A DNA stretch of 64,000 bases from Pseudomonas sp. FP198 (GTDB lineage: Bacteria; Pseudomonadota; Gammaproteobacteria; Pseudomonadales; Pseudomonadaceae), in the NCBI RefSeq assembly GCF_030687895.1, contig NZ_CP117452.1:2807501-2871500 (forward strand). Reading direction: 5' to 3'. Positions 45,500-55,059 of this stretch are shown piece by piece. Made by a program: the position numbers and the translations under genes. The notes beneath the pieces were generated by a model, which was not told the DNA's origin, searched no databases, and saw only the letters and a list, made by a program, of their open reading frames with translations. Each line of letters begins with the position of its first letter. The first letter of the stretch is position 1.

Positions 45500-46417
45500 A
45501 TGTCCTCGATAGACGACACCTTGATACAGCGCATCCACCGGGAACTGCTCGATCACAGCGATGAAGAACTGGAGTTGGAGCTGGCCGAAGATGGACACGA
45601 CCTGGATGCCCTGTTCGATGGACAGGCTCCAGAAGGATCAGAGAAAGAAGCCCGGAGAATCTATTTCAGCGAACTGTTCCGCCTGCAAGGCGAACTGGTG
45701 AAGCTGCAAAGCTGGGTGGTCAAGACCGGCCACAAGGTCGTGATCCTCTTCGAAGGGCGCGACGCGGCCGGCAAAGGTGGAGTCATCAAACGTATCACCC
45801 AGCGCCTCAATCCTCGGGTCTGCCGGGTGGCCGCCCTGCCCGCCCCGAACGACCGCGAACGCACCCAATGGTATTTCCAGCGCTACGTTTCACACTTGCC
45901 GGCCGCCGGTGAAATCGTCCTGTTCGACCGCAGTTGGTACAACCGCGCAGGCGTCGAACAGGTCATGGGTTTCTGCAACGACAATCAGTACGAAGAGTTC
46001 TTCCGGACCGTGCCCGAGTTCGAGCGCATGCTGGCCCGCTCAGGCATCCAGCTGATCAAGTACTGGTTCTCCATTTCCGACCAGGAACAGCACCTGCGTT
46101 TCCTCAGCCGTATCCACGACCCGCTCAAGCAATGGAAACTCAGCCCCATGGACCTGGAGTCCCGGCGGCGCTGGGAGGCGTACACAAAGGCCAAGGAGAT
46201 CATGCTGGAGCGCACTCATATTGCCGAGGCGCCGTGGTGGGTGGTGCAAGCCGACGACAAGAAAAAAGCGCGACTCAACTGTATCCACCACCTGCTCGGC
46301 CAGATGCCGTATGAAGAAGTCGAGCTCCCGGTGATCGAGCTACCGGAACGCGTCAGGCAGGAAGACTACTTCCGCAGTCCCACGCCGCCGGAAATCATCG
46401 TTCCTCAGGTTTATTGA
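45500..46417 (+). CDS. ppk2: Polyphosphate kinase 2
   Basis: The 305-residue protein has Walker A FEGRDAAGKGGVIK (about residues 84-97), the PPK2 signature ALPAPNDRERTQWYFQRYVSHLPAAG in outline, LFDRSWYNRAGVE and the long helical lid. It makes nucleoside triphosphates from polyphosphate and nucleoside diphosphate. ATG 45500 is chosen since homology begins there. It is divergent from pstS, tying it to phosphate metabolism. Confidence 0.92.
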   Translation: MSSIDDTLIQRIHRELLDHSDEELELELAEDGHDLDALFDGQAPEGSEKEARRIYFSELFRLQGELVKLQSWVVKTGHKVVILFEGRDAAGKGGVIKRITQRLNPRVCRVAALPAPNDRERTQWYFQRYVSHLPAAGEIVLFDRSWYNRAGVEQVMGFCNDNQYEEFFRTVPEFERMLARSGIQLIKYWFSISDQEQHLRFLSRIHDPLKQWKLSPMDLESRRRWEAYTKAKEIMLERTHIAEAPWWVVQADDKKKARLNCIHHLLGQMPYEEVELPVIELPERVRQEDYFRSPTPPEIIVPQVY

Positions 46418-46428
46418 AATAATCGGAT

Positions 46429-46457
46429 GGGGCGCCCTGCACCAGGCGCCCCCTTCT
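46429..46457 (+). terminator. Stem-loop terminator after ppk2
   Basis: GGGGCGCC pairs with GGCGCCCC around an 8-base loop 11 bp after the stop, followed by CTTCT, a weak T-rich tail. Confidence 0.65.
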
Positions 46458-46555
46458 ATCGCCTGACATGTTCCTGTCAGCCTCCCGTCACCCTGACGTC
46501 AGATCGTCCCGCCTAAAGTAACGCCAGGATTGTTCCCGCGGCGCCAGCGCCACCC

Positions 46556-46645
46556 TGTGAGAGCGAGCCTGCTCGCGAAGACGTCAGCACATCCCATATT
46601 GATGCAAGCAGGACCAGCGCTTTCGCGAGCAGGCTCGCTCCCACA
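46556..46645. repeat. Paired REP-like element in opposite orientation
   Basis: Left arm TGTGAGAGCGAGCCTGCTCG at 46556-46575 and right arm CGAGCAGGCTCGCTCCCACA at 46626-46645, about 50 bp apart, form a BIME-like inverted pair common in Pseudomonas intergenic DNA. Confidence 0.8.
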
Positions 46646-46725
46646 CGATCCTGGCTTGAGCAGGGATTTGAATCCGCCGTTGCTTTTAGCTGGAGCTCTT
46701 GTCATCAGCCGGAAGGAGAAACGCA

Positions 46726-47484
46726 ATGAACCACCCTGACGGGCACGACAGCGCACTTGACCACTTCATCTGGCCGTTGACGCCAGGTGGCATTCTGGAC
46801 CGCAGAGACCTGTTGCTTCGCCTGGGCGCAGAACAGCGACTCATGGCCGCACAGGACCCTGTGTGCAGGCGCGATCAACGGGACTACCTGCTTTCACTGA
46901 TCGATTCGGCCTCGACACTGAACCGTGGCGCTGAGCAAGGTTCAGGCTTCGACGCCCAGCGAATGCGTGATGTCATCACCGAAGCGGCCGCGAAAAGCCA
47001 TTGGGGCGAGCCTTCAGGAGGTCGCCGAACGCAGGGCATCGCCGCTCACTACGATGCGCAGAGCTACATGGCCGCGGTACTCGATGTCGAGCTGAGCGAC
47101 GAGGGTCGCCTGATTGTCCATGACACGGTGTTTGTCGCGGACCTGGGCGCTGTAGAAAACCCCGGCCGCCTGCGCGCTCAGCTGGAAGGCGCATGCCTGA
47201 TGGGTGTGGCGTTCGTGGCCTCTGCTGAATTTGGCGCGACGGCGGCTGATCTGTGCCCGACCATCGCCCAGCGGCCCCGCTGGCCACTCGTCTCCTGGCT
47301 GCCAGGGCACATCGCGGTACACCTGATCAACCCCACGGGTGAGGTCCAGGCCTGCCAGCCCAGCCAGGTGAGCTACGTACCCGTCGTCCGGGCCTTGTGC
47401 GATGCGATCGGCAAAGCTTCGGACAATCGCACCAGCGATCTGCCGCTCAGAAGCCGGTTGCTCGAAAGAACGGGCGGACGCTAA
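46726..47484 (+). CDS. Orphan C-terminal molybdopterin-binding domain (xanthine-dehydrogenase/isoquinoline oxidoreductase beta-like)
   Basis: The 252-residue protein resembles only the last part of the large subunits of Mo hydroxylases: ITEAAAKSHWGEP, GIAAHYDAQSYMAAVLDVEL, FVADLGAVENPGRLRAQLEGACLMG and a C-terminal YVPVVRALCDAIGKASDNR. Full enzymes have 700 residues or more, so it lacks much of the cofactor channel and is unlikely to be catalytic alone. GGAAGGAG precedes ATG 46726, so it is translated as a gene. The role is unknown; it may be a remnant or a regulatory derivative. Confidence 0.65.
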   Translation: MNHPDGHDSALDHFIWPLTPGGILDRRDLLLRLGAEQRLMAAQDPVCRRDQRDYLLSLIDSASTLNRGAEQGSGFDAQRMRDVITEAAAKSHWGEPSGGRRTQGIAAHYDAQSYMAAVLDVELSDEGRLIVHDTVFVADLGAVENPGRLRAQLEGACLMGVAFVASAEFGATAADLCPTIAQRPRWPLVSWLPGHIAVHLINPTGEVQACQPSQVSYVPVVRALCDAIGKASDNRTSDLPLRSRLLERTGGR

Positions 47485-47497
47485 GTCATTGCCGGCT

Positions 47498-48931
47498 TCA
47501 AATCAAACCCAGCGTCAGGGCCTTCAGCGTCGCCGCCGCCCGGGTGGTGCATTGAAGCTTGCGGAACACGCTTTCGACATGGGTGCGAACGGTGCTCGGG
47601 CTGATACCCAACTGACGCGCCACTTCCTTGTTGCTCCCCCCGGTACTGATGCGCCGCAGAATCTCCGTTTCACGCTCGGAGAGCAGCCCACCGCCCGGCT
47701 TGCAGGCTGTCATCGTGGTGTCCCCGCGTGACGCCGCCATTACCGCCTGGCAGGCCCGATGATCGAAGCGTCCCTGATCCGCCTCGGCCAACAACAGGCC
47801 ACTCGCTTCGTCGTGACTCAAGGCTGGCCGCCACGGCCGCTCGCTGAGCATCGCCTGCCAGGCCAGGGCCGCGGCGAGCAAACGGTGTTCGGTTTGCAAT
47901 GTGTCGCCGCCCAGGCTGCGGAAATAACCGCTGCCATCCAGGCGCTCATAGGCATGTGCCGCCAGCTGACCCGGCACCGCCAGGGCGGGTATCTGGCCAC
48001 AGGCTCGCGATGTCCAGTAAGGCACCAACCGCACTTGCTCAAGATCCCCGTCGAGCAAGGCTCGCGGAGTATTCCAGAGGCGATTGGGCACCGCCGCGCG
48101 GCCAATGCCATGGATCAGCGCCGCCTGGCCGAGATGGTCAATGGCCGGCGCCGACAGCCCGGAAAGCCTGGCGGCCTCTCGAACCAGCTCCGAGGCACGT
48201 CGCGAGTACCCCGCCAGCCACGGCAGCTTGAGATCGATCACATCAGCAACCAGGCTCAACGGCACCTGTGCCGTGGCTACCTGCGAATCAACTGACTGCG
48301 GCGTGCGCAGTTGATCCAGCCAGTCTTCGGCGTTTTGCAGCATTTCAGCGGCAAGCGCTGCCGGATAACGGCGATCGCGCTTGCTGGCAATCCATTGCAA
48401 TGCGCTTTCCAGCCCATGCGTACGGGACAGAATCTCCAGGTCCCCCGCCAGCAACACCTGATAAACCACCTCCGGCACCTGCGGATGACGCAGGCCGGAC
48501 GGCCTTCCCTCGCCGTCGTATTGCTCGAACACATGACGCAGACCCAGTTCGACTTCGGCTTTCAAACCCAATGTGTGAGCGATATCACCGGACACTTCGC
48601 AATGAATCTGCGCCAGCGGCGTCGACCGGCGCATCGCCCGCTGCCCCGCCTCGCTGAGGGTATGCGTCAGCATCGCGTTGCGGCCCTCGACGTCATCGCC
48701 CAGCAGCCGGGTGAAGCCCTCGGCATTGGCGGTGCAGCCTGACCAGCGCAGCAAGGCCACCTGGCGTCCGGTCTCGGTGTGCTCGCCAGCACCGTTGCAC
48801 GCCTGCGCGAGCATCTGCACCAAGCGGGCGGTGCGACGCGACTGATCGAACGGCTGGCCCATGCTCAGGTCGCCGACCATGGACAACGCCAGGATGGCGT
48901 CTTCCACCCCGATACAGTCAGCTGTCGTCAT
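47498..48931 (-). CDS. Degenerate HD-GYP-type domain with LuxR-type DNA-binding end
   Basis: The 477-residue protein has an HD-GYP-like fold (about 60-400), but the metal residues are altered: LIHGIGRAAVPN where HD is expected and YERLDGSGYFR where HERxDGxGYP is expected. The C-terminus (about 410-477) is a LuxR helix-turn-helix (LSERETEILRRISTGGSNKEVARQLGISPSTVRTHV in outline). It is likely a transcription factor sensing a ligand with a non-catalytic HD domain. It is divergent from an exported hydrolase gene 111 bp away, its possible target. Confidence 0.78.
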   Translation of the reverse strand: MTTADCIGVEDAILALSMVGDLSMGQPFDQSRRTARLVQMLAQACNGAGEHTETGRQVALLRWSGCTANAEGFTRLLGDDVEGRNAMLTHTLSEAGQRAMRRSTPLAQIHCEVSGDIAHTLGLKAEVELGLRHVFEQYDGEGRPSGLRHPQVPEVVYQVLLAGDLEILSRTHGLESALQWIASKRDRRYPAALAAEMLQNAEDWLDQLRTPQSVDSQVATAQVPLSLVADVIDLKLPWLAGYSRRASELVREAARLSGLSAPAIDHLGQAALIHGIGRAAVPNRLWNTPRALLDGDLEQVRLVPYWTSRACGQIPALAVPGQLAAHAYERLDGSGYFRSLGGDTLQTEHRLLAAALAWQAMLSERPWRPALSHDEASGLLLAEADQGRFDHRACQAVMAASRGDTTMTACKPGGGLLSERETEILRRISTGGSNKEVARQLGISPSTVRTHVESVFRKLQCTTRAAATLKALTLGLI

Positions 48932-49042
48932 CTCGTTTTCTCCGTGTATCCGATTGAATGTTGATGGCCTCGGATAAACGACCGATACCCGGGCCGCCGA
49001 GTATCGCCGAAACTGCGCTCACCCCAAACAGGAGATCGCATC

Positions 49043-49804
49043 ATGTTCAAACCCAAGGCCCTTGCCCTCACACTCGCCATGACCGGTTCATTGTTCGGCG
49101 GCGCCGTCCATGCCGCGCCGCAACAGCCTTCAGTCGTGATCGTCCATGGCGCTTTCGCCGACGGCTCCGACTGGGGCAAGGTCGTCCCGCTGTTGCAGGC
49201 GGAAGGCATCAAGGTCACCGTCGTACAAAACCCGCTGACTTCCCTGGCGGACGATGTCGCCGCCACGCAGCGTGTACTGAACAACCAGGAGAGCGACGTC
49301 GTGTTGGTCGGCCATTCCTGGGGCGGCACCGTCATCAGCGAGGCTGGCACCGACAAGAAAGTCCGCAGCCTGGTGTACGTCGCCGCGTTTGCTCCGGATG
49401 CCGGTCAAGCCGTCAAGGACCTGGGCAAGGAGTACCCGGCTCCGTCCGGCGTGAAAGACATCGCCGCCGACAAGAACGGCTTCCTCTATATGACCACCGA
49501 GGGCATGGCTCGCGGTTTTGCCCAGGATCTTCCCCCCGCACAAACCGCGGTAATGGCTGCAACGCAAGGGCCGATCCGCGCCTCGGCCTTCGATGACAAG
49601 ACCAGCGCCGCTGCCTGGAACGGCAAGCCAAGCTGGTACATCGTGGCCAAGGAAGACCGGATGATCCAGCCGGATCTGCAAAGGGCTTTCGCCAAGAAGA
49701 TCGGCGCCAAGGTCAGCGAAATCGAAGCCAGCCACGTGCCACAGCAATCACGCCCGGCAGACGTCGCTAAAGTCATCATCCAGGCTGTACAGAAGAGCCA
49801 GTAA
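49043..49804 (+). CDS. Exported alpha/beta hydrolase
   Basis: The 253-residue protein has a signal peptide (cleavage near VHA-APQQ, residue 25), then an alpha/beta hydrolase: VIVHGAFADGSDW as the oxyanion region, the nucleophile elbow VLVGHSWGGTVIS, a later acid, and His in EASHVPQQSRP. It works in the periplasm or outside; family relatives hydrolyse esters or lactones. AGGAG precedes ATG 49043. It is followed by a GMC oxidoreductase after 57 bp and may share its operon. Confidence 0.88.
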   Translation: MFKPKALALTLAMTGSLFGGAVHAAPQQPSVVIVHGAFADGSDWGKVVPLLQAEGIKVTVVQNPLTSLADDVAATQRVLNNQESDVVLVGHSWGGTVISEAGTDKKVRSLVYVAAFAPDAGQAVKDLGKEYPAPSGVKDIAADKNGFLYMTTEGMARGFAQDLPPAQTAVMAATQGPIRASAFDDKTSAAAWNGKPSWYIVAKEDRMIQPDLQRAFAKKIGAKVSEIEASHVPQQSRPADVAKVIIQAVQKSQ

Positions 49805-49861
49805 CTCACGCCGCTGCTGCGCTGAACTCGACAACAGGAACCCTGCAAAGGAAGCCCGCTC

Positions 49862-51421
49862 ATGCCCGTGAATCCCGCCCTGAAGAAGCACCATTACGAC
49901 TTTATTGTCTGCGGGGCGGGGACTGCCGGTTCCGTCGTGGCAGGACGGCTGGCCGAGAATCCCGAGGTCCAGGTATTGCTCATCGAGGCCGGCGGCGGCG
50001 ATGAGCATCCCCATGTGCTGGAACCGCAGCATTGGCCGTTGAACCTGGGCAGCGAGCGCGATTGGAACTTTGTGGGAGCAAGCAACCCTCATCTCAACGG
50101 CAGGAAGATGCCGCTGAACATGGGACGCGGGTTGGGCGGCGGGTCCAGCGTCAATGTCATGCTGTGGGCCCGAGGCCATAAGAACGACTGGGAAGACTTC
50201 GCCACCGACAGCGGCGATCCTGCTTGGGGCTACGCCTCGGTCCTGCAGATCTATCAACGCGTGGAAGACTATCGGGGCATCGCCGATCCGCTGCGTCGCG
50301 GTAGCGGCGGACCGGTTCATGTTGCGCCTGTCCGGGACGCCCAACCGATTGCGACCGCCATGCTCAGTGCGGCTGCCGCAATGGGTATCCCCACCTTTGA
50401 AAACCCCAACGGCGCCATGATGGAGGGTCGCGGAGGTGCGGCCTTGAACGATCTCATCGTCAAGGATGGCCGGCGTCATTCGATCTACCGCGCCTACGTC
50501 GCTCCACGCTGTGGCCAGCCCAACCTCACCGTCCTGACCGATACGCTTGTCAGCCGGGTGCTCTTCAGCGAGCAACGCGCCATCGGCGTGCAGACCATCA
50601 GCAATGGCCAGGCCGAGTGCTTCTACGCCGATCACGAAGTGATTCTTTCGCTGGGCGCGGTCAACACGCCCAAGGTCCTGATGCAGTCAGGCGTGGGGCC
50701 GGAGGATGAATTGCAGCACCATGGCATTGCGCTCGTCCAGCACCTGCCCGGCGTCGGCGCCAACCATCAGGACCACGTGTCCTTTGCGGTTATCTTCGAA
50801 TACGCGAGGCCACAACCGGTGGGTTACGGCGGCTCGGAGGCGACCCTCTACTGGAGCAGCGAAAGCGCCTTGCATCTTCCGGACATGTTCCACTGCCAGG
50901 TTGAATTTCCAGTGCCCAGCGCAGAGACCGCCTCACTCGGCGTTCCCGCCCATGGCTGGACGATGTTCGCTGGCCTTGCCCACCCGCAGAGTCGCGGGCG
51001 GATCACGCTCAGCGGCCCGGATGTGAGCGATGCTCCGATCATTCAACCCAACACCCTGTCGCATCCGACCGATCGGCGCAACGCCTTGGAAAACCTTCGT
51101 TTCGTCCAGGAGCTGGGTGCCCAGACGCCGTTCAAGGGCTTGGTAAAGGGTGAAAGCCTGCCTGGAAAACTGCACACCCGAGGGTTGGAAGACTATGCTC
51201 GCAACGCTGCGGTGACCTACTGGCACCAGTGCGGTACGGCAAAGATGGGCCGGGACGCGATGTCCGTGGTGGACAGTCAATTGCGCGTCTACGGAGTCCG
51301 GGGCCTGCGCATTGCCGATGCGTCCATCCTGCCCCATGTCACGAGCGGTAACACGATGGCGCCCTGCGTCGTGATCGGTGAGCGGGCCGTGGAAGCTATC
51401 CGCGCCACCTACGACCTGTAG
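49862..51421 (+). CDS. GMC family FAD oxidoreductase (choline dehydrogenase-like)
   Basis: The 519-residue protein has the GMC FAD motif FIVCGAGTAGSVVAGRLAE, GRGLGGGSSVNVMLWARG, HQDHVSFAVI and, near the C-terminus, the catalytic His in AVTYWHQCGTAKMG and ADASILPHVTSGNTMAPCVVIGERAVE. It oxidises an alcohol with FAD; the substrate cannot be read. AAGGAAG lies 8 bp before ATG 49862. No signal peptide was seen. Confidence 0.9.
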   Translation: MPVNPALKKHHYDFIVCGAGTAGSVVAGRLAENPEVQVLLIEAGGGDEHPHVLEPQHWPLNLGSERDWNFVGASNPHLNGRKMPLNMGRGLGGGSSVNVMLWARGHKNDWEDFATDSGDPAWGYASVLQIYQRVEDYRGIADPLRRGSGGPVHVAPVRDAQPIATAMLSAAAAMGIPTFENPNGAMMEGRGGAALNDLIVKDGRRHSIYRAYVAPRCGQPNLTVLTDTLVSRVLFSEQRAIGVQTISNGQAECFYADHEVILSLGAVNTPKVLMQSGVGPEDELQHHGIALVQHLPGVGANHQDHVSFAVIFEYARPQPVGYGGSEATLYWSSESALHLPDMFHCQVEFPVPSAETASLGVPAHGWTMFAGLAHPQSRGRITLSGPDVSDAPIIQPNTLSHPTDRRNALENLRFVQELGAQTPFKGLVKGESLPGKLHTRGLEDYARNAAVTYWHQCGTAKMGRDAMSVVDSQLRVYGVRGLRIADASILPHVTSGNTMAPCVVIGERAVEAIRATYDL

Positions 51422-51449
51422 GCAGCGACGCTGGCGCAAGCTTTGCGGC

Positions 51450-53150
51450 TCACCTTTTTGACAAGGGCCAGGATTCAACCCGGTTCTTTCCAGAACGCTT
51501 GGCCGCGTAAAGCGCCGAGTCAGCGGCTTTCAACAGTGCATTCTGATTGGCCCCGCAGGTTTGTGTGGAGGACACACCGAATGAAGCAGTCGCAGTGAGC
51601 GTCTGGCCGTGGTCAACCAGACTCATCTCTTCCAGAGCGACCCGTATGGATTCGGCTCGGGCCACAGCACCTTCGGGCGGACAGTCCGGAAGGATGATGA
51701 TCAGCTCTTCCCCGCCAAATCGGCAGGCAATGTCGGAGGATCTCAGCGATTGCACGATCAAGGCGGAAGCCGCACGCAGCACGGCGTCGCCTGCCGAGTG
51801 GCCGTAAGAGTCATTCAACTGCTTGAAGTTATCGAGGTCGATCATCACGACACTCAGGCACGCCCCGTTGCGCTCGGCGCGCACCAGCTCGCGGTTGAGC
51901 GTCTCGTCCATGAAACGGCGGTTGTACAGCCCGGTCAGCGGGTCCTTTATGGACTGGGTTTCCAACACTTGGCGCATGCGGCCATTCGCCAACGCCAGCG
52001 CCGTTTGTTCCGCCACGGCTTCAGCGATCTGCAGGCCCTCCTCGGACAGGTCGCGCAAGCCGATTTGACGGATATGCAACAGGCCGAGGATTTCACCGTA
52101 AGCCATCAACGGAAGACAGCAATCAGTCACTGGGTCAGTGCCAGACGCTGCTGGGTAATGAGGGCAGCGAAGATCGTGGTTGTGCACCGACAAATGCCAG
52201 CGTCCCCGCCTGATCGCCCAGCAATCCTTGGGGTTGAGTATCGCATCGGTGCCCTTTTCCTCGGCCTGTCCCCACGCTGCCGCGTGTTGCAGGACATCAG
52301 CCGAGTTGCGATAGAGGAAGAACTCCCCCTCGCTTGCAGGTATCAACTTTTGGCAGTAAGTACTGGCCAACTGAAGCGTTTCCTTCTGGGACAACTCCGT
52401 CTGCATCAACCTGGCCATTTCCGCGAGAAGCCCAATCTCGCCATTTCGGCGTTTCAAACGCGCCAGGCTCAGGCTCAATTGATCGCTGGCCAGGTTAGCC
52501 GCCACGGCAGACTCCGATTGACGGCGGACACTGCTGCGCATGGACAGGTAGATGAAACGTCCTAACCCCAGGGTAACGATGAAACTGAGGATTGAAATCG
52601 CGACCGCCCAGCGAATGTTGCTCAAAAGCTGGCGTTCGAGCGCCACAAGCTCCTCGGTTTCGTCAGCAATGAGCTCCGCACTCAAGGCGCGCACGGTGTC
52701 CATCAGTTCCTTGCCGCCACCCGCGGCGATCTCGGCCTCGGCCGCATCATTGCCACTATGGCTGACCAGCTTCACGACCCTGTCCAGGTGGACCATTTTC
52801 AGCTCGGCGTGCCGGATGAATGCTTCGACACGCGCAACCTCTTCGGCCGGATCCCCTTGATAGGCACTTCGCAGGCTCTTGATGGCAGGAGGCAAGTGAG
52901 ACACGGCGACATAGTACGGCTGTAGAAAGTCGTCCTTTTCCGTCAAGGCGTAGCCACGCTCGCCGGTCTCCGCGTCGACCAGCAACCCCTGGACGTTGCG
53001 GATTCGGTCGATCTGCGACTCGACCACGTTGCGCTCCAGACGCGTCTCATTGGTCCAGAACAACGTGATCGGCCCCACCGCCGCGGTGACGGCCATGACG
53101 GCCGTTGCGGTGGCGGCGGCAAAAAGAAGGCTGGCTTTACGATCAGGCAT
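51450..53150 (-). CDS. Membrane diguanylate cyclase with CHASE3, GAF and GGDEF domains
   Basis: The 566-residue protein has a membrane helix near the N-terminus, a CHASE3 periplasmic domain (about 30-180), a second helix (about 184-206), a GAF domain (about 245-390) and a GGDEF domain (about 400-560) with DPLTGLYNRRF and the active GGEEL. The product c-di-GMP would be made in the cytoplasm in response to a periplasmic and a GAF ligand. The active site is intact; no I-site RxxD was clearly seen. Confidence 0.92.
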   Translation of the reverse strand: MPDRKASLLFAAATATAVMAVTAAVGPITLFWTNETRLERNVVESQIDRIRNVQGLLVDAETGERGYALTEKDDFLQPYYVAVSHLPPAIKSLRSAYQGDPAEEVARVEAFIRHAELKMVHLDRVVKLVSHSGNDAAEAEIAAGGGKELMDTVRALSAELIADETEELVALERQLLSNIRWAVAISILSFIVTLGLGRFIYLSMRSSVRRQSESAVAANLASDQLSLSLARLKRRNGEIGLLAEMARLMQTELSQKETLQLASTYCQKLIPASEGEFFLYRNSADVLQHAAAWGQAEEKGTDAILNPKDCWAIRRGRWHLSVHNHDLRCPHYPAASGTDPVTDCCLPLMAYGEILGLLHIRQIGLRDLSEEGLQIAEAVAEQTALALANGRMRQVLETQSIKDPLTGLYNRRFMDETLNRELVRAERNGACLSVVMIDLDNFKQLNDSYGHSAGDAVLRAASALIVQSLRSSDIACRFGGEELIIILPDCPPEGAVARAESIRVALEEMSLVDHGQTLTATASFGVSSTQTCGANQNALLKAADSALYAAKRSGKNRVESWPLSKR

Positions 53151-53340
53151 TGACGATTGCGCTCTTGGATATCAAACGATGTCGGCCTGATGAAGAAAAT
53201 ATGTACCGAAACAGAACCGAAAAACGCTTTATCGCATTACGCAATAGGGCAAGCAAGTCGTATCGCCAGTTTTAGCCGGCATACCGATAGCCACAAAAGC
53301 AGGGTAAATTATTTCTTCCAGCCAATTGAGGTTTCGCGCC

Positions 53341-55032
53341 ATGCCCTCAACCCCCTGTGTCCCGTCCAGCATCCGTGGGCAACGCGGCGCGGACCTGTTC
53401 GTGGAGGTGCTACGCAGTGAAGGCGTTCGCCATGTCTTCGGCAATCCGGGGACAACCGAGTTGCCGTTGCTCGATGCGCTCTCGGGCGTCCATGACATTC
53501 ACTACGTGCTCGGCCTCCAGGAAGCCTCCGTCGTGGCGATGGCCGACGGTTATGCGCAAGCGTCCGGGCGTCCTGCTTTCGTCAATCTGCACACGGCCGG
53601 TGGGCTTGGCAATGCGATGGGCGCCATCCTGAACGCGAAGATGGCGAACACGCCGTTGGTGATCACCGCGGGCCAGCAAGACACCCGCCATGGGGTGACC
53701 GATCCGCTGCTTCACGGTGATCTGGTCAGCCTCGCCCGGCCGAGCGTCAAGTGGGCGGAAGAAATCCAGCATCCGGAACATATCCCGATGCTGCTGCGCC
53801 GTGCTCTTCAGGACTGTCGCACAGGGCCGACCGGCCCGGTTTTCCTTTCGCTGCCGATCAACGTGATGGAGCAGCACACGAATACCGGTGCTGGCCAGCC
53901 GTCGCGAATCGAACGGGGGGCGGTGACCGCAGCAATCGAGCCATTGGCTGACGCTTTATCGACGGTTACCCCGGGCCGGCTGGCGATGATCGTCGGTGAA
54001 GAGGTGTTCCAGTCGAATGCGCAAGGGGAAGCGGTGAGGCTCGCCGAAGCACTCGGCGCGCCGGTGTTCGGGCCCTCCTGGCCCGGGCATATCCCGTTCC
54101 CCACCGCTCATCCGCAATGGCTAGGCGCCCTGGCGCCCAAGGCTGCCGACATCAGGCAAACATTCGCTGAATTCGACGCTGTGCTGCTTCTCGGCGGCCA
54201 CTCGCTGATCAGCTACCAATACTCGGACGGCCCGGCGATTCCTCCTCACTGCCACCTCATTCAGTTGACCGGCGATGGCCACCAACTGGGCAGGGTCCAT
54301 GAAACGGCGCTGGGATTGATAGGCGACATAAAGCTGTCGTTGCAGCTGCTGCTGCCATTACTGGATAAACAACTGGCCCCGCACAGCCAGGCAATCGCGA
54401 TGCTGCGAAATGTCGCTGCGCACGAGCGCAATAACCGTCGAGTCGAAGTGGCCGAGCGCGCGCGCCGTGAATTCGATACGCCGGTGACCACGCCTTTCGT
54501 GGCGGCCCATGAAGCTGTCCGGGCCATCGGCCCTGACGTCTGGATCGTCGACGAAGCGCCGGTCACCATCCCTCACGTGCGTGCTTGCCTGGATTCACAT
54601 TCGGCCAGCCAGTACCTGTTTACCCGTAGCGCCATCCTCGGCTGGGGCATGCCGGCGGCTGTCGGTACCTCCCTTGGCCTGGACCGCAGCCCGGTGGTCT
54701 GTCTGGTCGGCGATGGCTCGGCGATGTATTCACCCCAAGCGCTGTGGACAGCTGCCCACGAGCGTTTGCCGGTGACTTTCGTGGTCATGAACAATGGCGA
54801 ATACAACATCCTGAAAAACTACGCGCGTAACCAGGCGCACTACCGCAGTGCCGGCACCAACCAGTTCATCGGCATGGACATCCGCGACCCGGCCATCGAC
54901 TTCCTGGCCCTCGCTTCTGCCCTGGGGATTGCCTCGCGCAGGGTCGAGCGAGCCAGCGACATTGCCGGGGCGGTCGAGGACGGTATTCGCTCGGGCCGTC
55001 CCAATCTCATCGAATTGCCGATCACGGCTTGA
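53341..55032 (+). CDS. Thiamine-diphosphate-dependent decarboxylase, benzoylformate decarboxylase-like
   Basis: The 563-residue enzyme has the ThDP Pyr domain (FGNPGTTELP, GLQEASVVAMADGYAQ with the catalytic Glu, NLHTAGG with the conserved His) and the PP domain GDGSAMYSPQALW...NNGEYN. It resembles benzoylformate decarboxylase, where residue 26 is Ser; here it is Thr (GNPGTTELP), so the natural substrate may be another 2-oxo acid. ATG 53341 is used, with GAGG 9 bp upstream. Confidence 0.87.
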   Translation: MPSTPCVPSSIRGQRGADLFVEVLRSEGVRHVFGNPGTTELPLLDALSGVHDIHYVLGLQEASVVAMADGYAQASGRPAFVNLHTAGGLGNAMGAILNAKMANTPLVITAGQQDTRHGVTDPLLHGDLVSLARPSVKWAEEIQHPEHIPMLLRRALQDCRTGPTGPVFLSLPINVMEQHTNTGAGQPSRIERGAVTAAIEPLADALSTVTPGRLAMIVGEEVFQSNAQGEAVRLAEALGAPVFGPSWPGHIPFPTAHPQWLGALAPKAADIRQTFAEFDAVLLLGGHSLISYQYSDGPAIPPHCHLIQLTGDGHQLGRVHETALGLIGDIKLSLQLLLPLLDKQLAPHSQAIAMLRNVAAHERNNRRVEVAERARREFDTPVTTPFVAAHEAVRAIGPDVWIVDEAPVTIPHVRACLDSHSASQYLFTRSAILGWGMPAAVGTSLGLDRSPVVCLVGDGSAMYSPQALWTAAHERLPVTFVVMNNGEYNILKNYARNQAHYRSAGTNQFIGMDIRDPAIDFLALASALGIASRRVERASDIAGAVEDGIRSGRPNLIELPITA

Positions 55033-55059
55033 AGCTGCTTTGGCGCGAATCCATGTGCT

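Larger units (their letters stand above)
46418..46725. other. Intergenic region with terminator and paired palindromic repeats
   Basis: The 308 bp between ppk2 and the molybdenum-domain gene hold the ppk2 terminator, then a pair of inverted CGAGCCTGCTCGCG-type elements at 46556-46645, then the ribosome binding site GGAAGGAG of the next gene. No small gene was seen. Confidence 0.6.
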
